From NCBI GenBank assembly GCA_029861795.1, contig JAOTYS010000139.1, positions 1-10,343 on the forward strand: a stretch of 10,343 bases of DNA. Reading direction: 5' to 3'. The notes beneath the pieces are model-generated. The model was given only the letters and a program-made list of their open reading frames with translations, had not been told where the DNA came from and ran no database searches. The stretch is from Gammaproteobacteria bacterium. Lineage in GTDB: Bacteria > Pseudomonadota > Gammaproteobacteria > Arenicellales > JAOTYS01. Made by a program: the position numbers and the translations under genes. Below, piece by piece: positions 5,400 to 10,343 of the stretch; the stretch's first letter is position 1; the number at the start of each line of letters is the position of its first letter.

Positions 5400-6378
5400 G
5401 AGGGCGGGTCGAGTGGAGAAACAGATCTCAGACGAGTCGCGTGTAGCGCGAATGCTGGAACAAGGGAAGATCACATCGGAACAGGCGCAGCGCCTCGGTG
5501 AATCCATTAAGGCGCAACAAACTCGGGACAAACAGTTTGTCCAACAACTGCACCGGACTACCGACTCGACTAGACGCCGGCTCATTCTATTGTTTGCGAT
5601 TTGCGGTGCGTTTTTCCTGATTGGGTTAGGGGGTGGCTCGATCTGGTTTCAACAAAGCGATGATGTGGGAATTCACACTGAAACCAGTATGCAGAAGGGG
5701 GATGAGCCCGACGCCCGAATCATCGATCTGAGAGAACTGAATGCTGAAAGGAGAACGACTATGAGTAAAACTGCCACTTTATCGCTGACAATCGCGATTC
5801 TCGTGATTTTGGCGTTGATCGGTGTCAGCGCACTATTGATTTACAACGGTCTTGTGGGGTCGCGAGAAAAAGTAAATGCGGGCTGGGCACAGGTGGAAAA
5901 TGTCTATCAACGGCGCCTCGATCTGGTTCCCGTATTAATCGACGGAGTCAAGACTTATATGGAGCATGAACGCGACACACTGACTGCTTTGACCGAGGCA
6001 CGGGCCAATGCTTTGGGGGCGAGTGACGCACTCGGTGGTAGGCCACCTGACACAGTGGAACAGCTCAAGGCAGTTGAGACCGCGCAAGGACGGGTTCAAT
6101 CGACGCTTGCGCGCTTGTTTGCAATAGTGGAAAACTATCCAGACCTCAAGGCGAGTCAGAATTTTCTAACGCTACAGGATCAGATCGAAGGTACTGAAAA
6201 CCGTATCGCTATTGAGCGGCGAAACTTCAACGAATTTTCTCGGCACTACAACACGAGGCTGCTCAGGTTCCCGTCCAATATCATTGCGGATTTGCTTGGG
6301 TTCGAATCTAAGCCTTACTTCCAAGCTGAGACTAGGGCATTGGAAGGGTTGAAAGATCCGTTCGGGCGCAGTGACTAG
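5389..6378 (+). CDS. SHOCT-like/membrane module fused in frame to LemA
   Basis: One open frame of 329 codons holds two units. Residues about 19-40 repeat the hairpin found at the end of the DUF2089 protein (L-E-Q-G-K-I-T-x-x-Q-A), like SHOCT-type short helical domains. Residues 64-87 are a membrane segment preceded by RRR, and 88-124 a hydrophilic linker. A complete LemA protein then starts at Met125, with its own membrane segment (about 130-152). No stop separates them, although TGA occurs in both other frames just before Met125 (5738 and 5745). The predicted topology is plausible: cytoplasmic hairpin, out, linker, back in, LemA coiled-coil core inside. Start choice is open: ATG 5389 overlaps the upstream gene and has AAGGAA 12 bases away, while GTG 5413 has GAGAGGG nine bases upstream. 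A lost stop or a sequencing indel could also produce this arrangement; the strong internal ribosome site suggests LemA is also made alone. Confidence 0.75.
   Translation: MQFERAGRVEKQISDESRVARMLEQGKITSEQAQRLGESIKAQQTRDKQFVQQLHRTTDSTRRRLILLFAICGAFFLIGLGGGSIWFQQSDDVGIHTETSMQKGDEPDARIIDLRELNAERRTTMSKTATLSLTIAILVILALIGVSALLIYNGLVGSREKVNAGWAQVENVYQRRLDLVPVLIDGVKTYMEHERDTLTALTEARANALGASDALGGRPPDTVEQLKAVETAQGRVQSTLARLFAIVENYPDLKASQNFLTLQDQIEGTENRIAIERRNFNEFSRHYNTRLLRFPSNIIADLLGFESKPYFQAETRALEGLKDPFGRSD
5748..5763 (+). promoter_or_regulatory. Strong internal Shine-Dalgarno and ATG for LemA
   Basis: AAGGAG at 5748-5753 lies seven bases before ATG 5761, the best ribosome site in the operon, yet it sits inside an uninterrupted upstream reading frame. 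It supports independent initiation of a 205-residue LemA in addition to any fusion protein. Confidence 0.8.
5761..6378 (+). CDS. lemA: LemA family protein (internal start of the fused frame)
   Basis: Starting at ATG 5761 gives 205 residues, within the normal LemA range of about 185-205. After a short head there is one membrane helix (about 6-28), then the family core: V-x-A-G-W-A-Q-V-E-N-V-Y-Q-R-R-x-D-L-V-P-V-L near 38-59, a long predicted coiled coil with LEMA-type helices (TLTALTEARA), LFAIVENYPDLKASQNFLTLQDQIEGTENRI in the middle, and ending with ERRNFNEFSRHYNTRLLRFPSN and KPYF. LemA proteins are membrane-anchored helical bundles of unknown biochemical role, very often encoded beside TPM-domain proteins, as here. 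The stop is six bases before the next ATG, so the pair is probably translationally linked. The family call is firm; whether this start or the upstream fused start dominates is unresolved. Confidence 0.88.
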   Translation: MSKTATLSLTIAILVILALIGVSALLIYNGLVGSREKVNAGWAQVENVYQRRLDLVPVLIDGVKTYMEHERDTLTALTEARANALGASDALGGRPPDTVEQLKAVETAQGRVQSTLARLFAIVENYPDLKASQNFLTLQDQIEGTENRIAIERRNFNEFSRHYNTRLLRFPSNIIADLLGFESKPYFQAETRALEGLKDPFGRSD

Positions 6379-6384
6379 TGAGTT

Positions 6385-8073
6385 ATGCGGATACTCCGTT
6401 TCACAGTTGTGCTGCTGGTGGTGCTAATCGGTGTGTCGATCATTACCAAGGCGCTGTTGAGGCAATTGGGTACCGACGCGGATCCCTCGGTCCTTTCACC
6501 CTTTACTTTGGAAAAACGCCCGCGAGCGAATCATTACCTCTTTGACTACGCAAATATCCTGACGCACTACCAAGAAGGTGCACACCAGTATCTTCGTCGC
6601 ATCTCCGGAGAGTTTCATATCGAGTCCGTGATCGTAAGTTTGCCTGATATGCGATCGCACATCAGCATCGAAGAGCTTGCCGTCGACATTGTCAACGGTT
6701 GGGACATTGGTAAAGACCAGGAAGGTCGAGGTTTGCTGTTGCTGCTGGTCAATGAGGAAAGTCAGGTTAAGCTGGAGGTCGGCTATGAACTTGAAGATGT
6801 ATTCACAGACACGTTTACTGGTTACATCGAAGACCTCCAGCTCAGACCGTATTACCTGAGGGGCGATATCGGCACCGGATTGATCGCGGTGATGGAAGAG
6901 ATCGAACGCCGTGCCCAAATCAAACACCAGGATGAATACACGCCGGGGATGATCACGGAGCTCGACCGTGAACTGCTGGCAGGCGGCGGTGGTGCGACGC
7001 GACGCCTGGCCAGCTACCAGGACAATAGGCAGACGTCCACTGCATTCTCCACTGATGGTCGCTCGCCCGGTGCAGCATCGCCTGACGAGGCATGGCGGAC
7101 GATGTTGACCAAATGGTCTGGCAAAGGTGTGGATATTGAGGCCGATATCTATACCGAAATGACCAAACTCGCTATGGGAGATCAGAACAATCCCGACAAC
7201 CGAACCAAAGCCGCGCTTGGTCACTGGCAAAATGCAGACTATCAGGTCTTGCAGGATGACGATCATGCCGCAATCTACTTCGGCAATATCAAAGGGTGGA
7301 ATAATGCGCCATTTTTGTTTTGCAACACGGCGCAAGGTTGGAAGTTCGATATCGTTCACCAACGCCGCTTAGTAGTGATGGCATCCAATCCTCATTGGAT
7401 GGTGGAACAAGGCAACTATCCTTATGTAGAGCTGCTGTCGGACGTGCGCCAATCCACTGGAAAGGACTTGCCATTGGAAGGTGAGGATCTGTACTCCTGC
7501 GAACGTGATGAGGAAATTGCCGAGCGGATTGCCACACTAGAGCGGATATACCGCGACAATCCGGACGAGTACCAAGTGGTGATGGAACTCGCTCGGCTTA
7601 ACGTCATCACGGGTCGCCGAGCTAATCATATACACCCGCTGCTTGAGAAAGCGAAAACGCTCAATCAGAACGCGGCTGAGCCTTATAAATACTCCGCCAT
7701 CTACAACGTAAATTCGTTCTTTCAGTATGAGACCGCACTACAAGACATCGAGATCTACGTCGACAAAAGACCGGACGATGCCTTTGGACATAGTTTTATT
7801 GGCTTATTGCACTATCGCCTAGGCAATTACGATGAGTCAATCATTGCGTCGAGCAAAGCAGTGGAGTTCAATCCTGACAATGCATATGCTTATTCATTGA
7901 TGGCCCGTGACTATGCCCTGCTGTACCAGAACGCCGGTGCCCTTGATCCACGCAAGAGTGGATACAAAAACTTAGCCCTAGACATGTACCGTAAAGCCGA
8001 AACCGTTGCCACGCCGGATTACAATAGAATCTCGTGGTTGCGCGCCTGGCTCAAAAGGAGGGATATTCTCTGA
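6385..8073 (+). CDS. Membrane-anchored TPM-domain protein with C-terminal TPR repeats
   Basis: 562 residues. Residues 5-24 are a hydrophobic anchor or signal peptide, placing the rest in the periplasm. A TPM (YgcG/DUF477) domain spans about 50-180: LFDYANIL (52-59), SIEELAVDIVNGWDIG (94-109), GRGLLLLLVNE (114-124), VGYELEDVFTD (132-142). A low-complexity glycine/serine linker (about 199-232) follows, then a domain at about 233-345 that I cannot assign; its GWKFDIV strand faintly recalls NTF2-like folds. At least three TPR-like helical repeats fill about 377-545, the clearest at 464-497 (IGLLHYRLGNYDESI). TPM proteins usually carry a second membrane helix or a glycine-rich tail; a TPR tail is unusual and suggests partner binding. 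It follows LemA by six bases, the common LemA-TPM pairing, and ends the operon. It meets the phosphoribosyltransferase gene tail to tail with 26 bases between. No biochemical function can be assigned. Confidence 0.82.
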   Translation: MRILRFTVVLLVVLIGVSIITKALLRQLGTDADPSVLSPFTLEKRPRANHYLFDYANILTHYQEGAHQYLRRISGEFHIESVIVSLPDMRSHISIEELAVDIVNGWDIGKDQEGRGLLLLLVNEESQVKLEVGYELEDVFTDTFTGYIEDLQLRPYYLRGDIGTGLIAVMEEIERRAQIKHQDEYTPGMITELDRELLAGGGGATRRLASYQDNRQTSTAFSTDGRSPGAASPDEAWRTMLTKWSGKGVDIEADIYTEMTKLAMGDQNNPDNRTKAALGHWQNADYQVLQDDDHAAIYFGNIKGWNNAPFLFCNTAQGWKFDIVHQRRLVVMASNPHWMVEQGNYPYVELLSDVRQSTGKDLPLEGEDLYSCERDEEIAERIATLERIYRDNPDEYQVVMELARLNVITGRRANHIHPLLEKAKTLNQNAAEPYKYSAIYNVNSFFQYETALQDIEIYVDKRPDDAFGHSFIGLLHYRLGNYDESIIASSKAVEFNPDNAYAYSLMARDYALLYQNAGALDPRKSGYKNLALDMYRKAETVATPDYNRISWLRAWLKRRDIL

Positions 8074-8099
8074 GGCGAGCGGAGTCGTTGGCACTTCCC

Positions 8100-8783
8100 T
8101 CATTTACCAAACTTGTTGAGCAGGGCAACAACTTCTTCTTGATCCACATCAGACCAGCGTTCATAAGCATCGGCGACAGCAAAGCTGAGTCCCGTTCGAA
8201 TATTAGCGCAATATAGTGCTTCGGCCATGTTGGCGATCTGTTGAACGGATCGGCTGCTTCCCGTGGGTACGGCAACTATAATTTGTCCAGCGTCTTTATT
8301 GCGTATTGCAGATATTGCCACGCGCATCGTCGATCCGGCGGCGAGTCCATCATCCACCACGATGACTGACCGTCCACCTAGATCAGGCAGTGTCACATGA
8401 AGCTGTCTAACACGTTGTGTGACCTTAAGCTTTGCCGTTTGTGTGGTCTTCTCTATGTCCTCCGAGGTCAAGCCAAAACGCGATACCAATTGTTCATTAA
8501 TCCAAACGCTACCATCAAAAGCGACTGCGCCATAGCCCGCCTCCGTGGTCCATGGAAGCAAGATTTTACTGATCACAGCGAGATGCAAGGGAAGACAAAG
8601 TCTGCTGGCAATCTCCACGGCCACAGGTACGCCCCCAGCTGGAATCCCAAGGATCAACGCGTCGCTGCCACTATAGCTCGACAGCATTTCAGCTAATTTT
8701 TTGCCTGCATCAATACGATCGTGAAACGTATGGGTTCTATTTCGTAACCCATTGAGCTCATGGATGTTATTTATCGGCGACAT
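8100..8783 (-). CDS. Phosphoribosyltransferase family protein
   Basis: A type I phosphoribosyltransferase-fold protein of 227 residues from the chosen ATG. The PRPP-binding loop VIVVDDGLAAGST lies at about residues 140-152. Upstream are family blocks TFHDRIDAGKKLAEML (19-34), LILGIPAGGVPVAVEIA (43-59) and EAGYGAVAFDGSVWINE (81-97). These match the stand-alone 'phosphoribosyltransferase' group with an F.DR.DAG start, whose substrates are mostly unknown and which is sometimes fused to hydrolase domains. The reported frame extends to GTG 8819 (239 residues), but that codon has no ribosome site, whereas ATG 8783 has AGG six bases upstream and lies close to the start of homology. It is convergent with the TPM/TPR gene and divergent from the methyltransferase gene, so it is probably transcribed alone. 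Small stress-related genes of this type often sit in accessory stretches. The family call is confident; the substrate is unknown. Confidence 0.85.
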   Translation of the reverse strand: MSPINNIHELNGLRNRTHTFHDRIDAGKKLAEMLSSYSGSDALILGIPAGGVPVAVEIASRLCLPLHLAVISKILLPWTTEAGYGAVAFDGSVWINEQLVSRFGLTSEDIEKTTQTAKLKVTQRVRQLHVTLPDLGGRSVIVVDDGLAAGSTMRVAISAIRNKDAGQIIVAVPTGSSRSVQQIANMAEALYCANIRTGLSFAVADAYERWSDVDQEEVVALLNKFGK

Positions 8784-8916
8784 GTGGGACCTGATCGTAA
8801 GCACCGCTTGGGACACCACACAAAGAAGTTCAGGGTGAGCTGTTTGTGTAACACATTTGACTCTATTCTTACCCGATGCAAAAGTCGAATGACGTCCGGA
8901 ACAATCGTATTGCCGG

Positions 8917-8931
8917 TGATATAGTGTCGCT
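8917..8931 (+). promoter_or_regulatory. Extended -10 promoter giving a possibly leaderless mRNA
   Basis: TGATATAGT (TGn at 8917-8919, hexamer TATAGT at 8920-8925) is an extended -10 element. Only six bases separate the hexamer from ATG 8932, so transcription would start at or within a base of the A of the start codon. No -35 hexamer is visible at normal spacing and no Shine-Dalgarno precedes the ATG. Both fit an extended -10 promoter with a leaderless transcript. Confidence 0.5.
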
Positions 8932-9876
8932 ATGACACCAGCGAAAATTGCTTCAGGTCCAAATTGGCTTCACCAACGCATCGAGCGCGACGAAGTCGTC
9001 ATTATCGATGGTGCCACTGGCACCGAGCTCGAAGCGCGCGGCGTGCCAATGCACGAGTTCGCCTGGAGTGTACAGGCATTGTTCGAATACGGTCATGTGG
9101 TGCGTGAAGTCCATGAGGATTACATCCGCGCTGGAGCCGATGTTGTGATCACTAACACCTTCTCCACCGGCCGACACCTGCTAGACCCCATTGGCTATGG
9201 TGATCGGGTCGAAGCGCTTAACCGTGAAGCGGTGGAACTGGCTTTGCAGGCACGGGATGCTGTTGCCGATCGACCGGTGGCCATCGCGGGTTCAATGTCT
9301 AGCTTTATGGCTCGTCCAGAAGATCCCGAGTGGTTCAATCCTGAAACTTTGCGTTCGACGTTTACAGAACAAGCCAACCTCTTGGCCGAGGCGGGTGTCG
9401 ACCTGATTGCACTTGAGATGTTGCAGCGCCCAGAGAGCGCTCGCCCCGCGGTGCAGGCAGCGGTGCAGACTGGATTACCAGTGTGGGTGGGGGTAAGTTG
9501 TAAGCGCTCGCGAGATTCTGATGGACTAGCGACCTTCGATTATCCGGAAAGAGACTTCAAAGATGTTGTGAGTGCGGTCACAGACCTCGGCGCCGGTCTG
9601 ATTAACGTCATGCACAGTGAAGTTCACGACACTGCACCGGGTATTGAGCTTGTGCGTCAACACTGGTCAGGCCCGATCGGGGCTTATCCTAATTCCGGCT
9701 ATTTCAAAATGCCCAACTGGCAGTTTGTGGACATCATTCCTCCGGACGAGCTGATCGAAGTCGCAAAAACTTGGGTGACGCAAGGCGTTCAAGTCATCGG
9801 GGGCTGTTGTGGTATCGGACCTGAGCACATTCGCAGATTGAAACAGGAGTTGCCGACCTATCTTCCCCCAACTTAA
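8932..9876 (+). CDS. Homocysteine S-methyltransferase family protein, first zinc Cys not conserved
   Basis: 314 residues, the usual size for the stand-alone (betaine/AdoMet)-homocysteine methyltransferase TIM barrel, which passes a methyl group to a zinc-bound thiol. Visible blocks are IIDGATGTELEARGV (24-38), AGADVVITNTFSTG (67-80), GVDLIALEMLQRPE (155-168), AYPNSGYFKMPNWQF (251-265), and the zinc-site GGCCGIGPEHI (290-300) carrying C292 and C293. The third zinc cysteine normally sits in a GxNC motif about 26 residues before YPNSG; here that position reads LINVMHS, with Val226 in place of Cys. H228 or C190 (VGVSC) are possible substitutes, but that is a guess. The methyl donor and acceptor are therefore uncertain. 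ATG 8932 is the only start that keeps the whole barrel, and it seems to lack a ribosome site. The next gene begins about 30 bases after its stop on the same strand. Confidence 0.85.
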   Translation: MTPAKIASGPNWLHQRIERDEVVIIDGATGTELEARGVPMHEFAWSVQALFEYGHVVREVHEDYIRAGADVVITNTFSTGRHLLDPIGYGDRVEALNREAVELALQARDAVADRPVAIAGSMSSFMARPEDPEWFNPETLRSTFTEQANLLAEAGVDLIALEMLQRPESARPAVQAAVQTGLPVWVGVSCKRSRDSDGLATFDYPERDFKDVVSAVTDLGAGLINVMHSEVHDTAPGIELVRQHWSGPIGAYPNSGYFKMPNWQFVDIIPPDELIEVAKTWVTQGVQVIGGCCGIGPEHIRRLKQELPTYLPPT

Positions 9877-9907
9877 AGACGGAAATCCTGACTAGAGGTA
9901 AGTGGCT

Positions 9908-10343
9908 GTGCCATACATAAAGACTATCAGCGATGACGAGGCCGAGGGCATCGTAAAGAAGAACTACGAGAGTAGCCGCAAGGCTAACGGGGCAAACTAC
10001 TCCACGGAGCGCATACTCAGTCTATGGCCAAAAGTTCAAACCATGGAGAACCGGCGCTATCAGGCGGTGATGCTCGATACCAGCGAGTTGACGCGGGCCA
10101 CCAAGGAAATGATTGGCGCCGCGGTATCCGCTGCAAACAACTGTGACTATTGCGTTCAACATCATGTTTCGATGATGGTAGAGGCAGGGGTGGACCCGAG
10201 CACGGCGTGGCAGGTCGCTGACGACTATACCCAGGCGAGGGTTGATGAGCGAACCCAAGCCCTTCTCGAGTTTGCGCTCACCGCGCGACCTGATCTCACA
10301 AACCAGACCGATGTCGATAAGTTGAAAGCGCTCGGCATAAGCG
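9908..10343 (+). CDS. AhpD-like / carboxymuconolactone decarboxylase family peroxidase-related protein (3' truncated by window)
   Basis: The frame runs off the window after 145 codons; family members are about 180-195 residues, so most of the gene is present. The all-helical AhpD-like core is clear: TRATKEMIGAAVSAANN, then the redox pair C79 and C82 in CDYCVQHH. E67 lies 12 residues before the first cysteine and H86 four after the second, the same spacing as the AhpD proton relay (Glu, Cys, Cys, His). The protein most resembles the 'peroxidase-related enzyme' group, which reduces peroxides with a dithiol partner; the actual substrate is unknown. GTG 9908 is preferred because it gives the typical MPYIK-type start and has AGAGG nine bases upstream; GTG 9902 is in frame but too close to that site. 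It lies about 30 bp after the methyltransferase gene and may share its transcript. Confidence 0.85.
   Translation, partial: MPYIKTISDDEAEGIVKKNYESSRKANGANYSTERILSLWPKVQTMENRRYQAVMLDTSELTRATKEMIGAAVSAANNCDYCVQHHVSMMVEAGVDPSTAWQVADDYTQARVDERTQALLEFALTARPDLTNQTDVDKLKALGIS

Noticed and set aside
6496..7362. 288-codon minus-strand frame
   Set aside because: It is antisense to the TPM/TPR gene, whose domains are unmistakable; long antisense frames are common in such codon usage.
8397..8696. 99-codon plus-strand frame
   Set aside because: It is a shadow of the phosphoribosyltransferase gene, covering its PRPP-loop region in the opposite direction.

Overview
The window reads like a stretch of chromosome from a proteobacterium, most likely an environmental gammaproteobacterium. 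The basis is a mid-range GC content, a textbook sigma-54 promoter, the DUF1326/DUF2182 pair, LemA/TPM genes and a short GGGGTCAGG-type motif that I associate from memory with REP/RAYT elements. The lineage is inference; there is no rRNA or tRNA here. I see no complete mobile element, CRISPR array or phage gene.

Layout. (1) 2-361 is the 3' end of a 2OG-Fe(II) oxygenase gene. (2) 432-1211, minus strand, is an SDR-family oxidoreductase with a degenerate catalytic tetrad. (3) 1212-1578 is a divergent regulatory region with two direct repeats exactly 20 bp apart and a full-consensus sigma-54 (-24/-12) promoter. It faces (4) 1579-3132, a membrane-anchored HtrA/DegP-like serine protease with one PDZ domain and an unassigned C-terminal domain. 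(5) 3133-3561 has no gene. (6) 3562-3909 is a decayed DUF1326 gene (premature TAA, large internal deletion, lost cysteine). It is followed by (7) its usual partner, an intact DUF2182 membrane protein. (8) 4738-5042 is non-coding and ends in an AT-rich repeat block and a REP/RAYT-like motif that abuts the next start codon.

(9) 5043-8073 is a tight operon, and the most distinctive part of the window. It holds a DUF2089 zinc-ribbon/HTH protein, then a reading frame in which a SHOCT-like plus membrane-segment module runs without a stop into a LemA protein, then a membrane-anchored TPM-domain protein with C-terminal TPR repeats. The last segment of the DUF2089 protein and the first segment of the next protein carry the same helical-hairpin motif. 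A strong Shine-Dalgarno at the LemA methionine suggests that both a fusion and free LemA could be made. The set looks like a cell-envelope sensing or assembly module, but its function is not known from the sequence.

(10) 8100-8783 (minus) is a phosphoribosyltransferase convergent with the operon. (11) 8932-9876 is a homocysteine S-methyltransferase family protein that may be translated from a leaderless mRNA and lacks one canonical zinc cysteine. (12) 9908 to the window end is the start of an AhpD-like/carboxymuconolactone decarboxylase family peroxidase-related gene.
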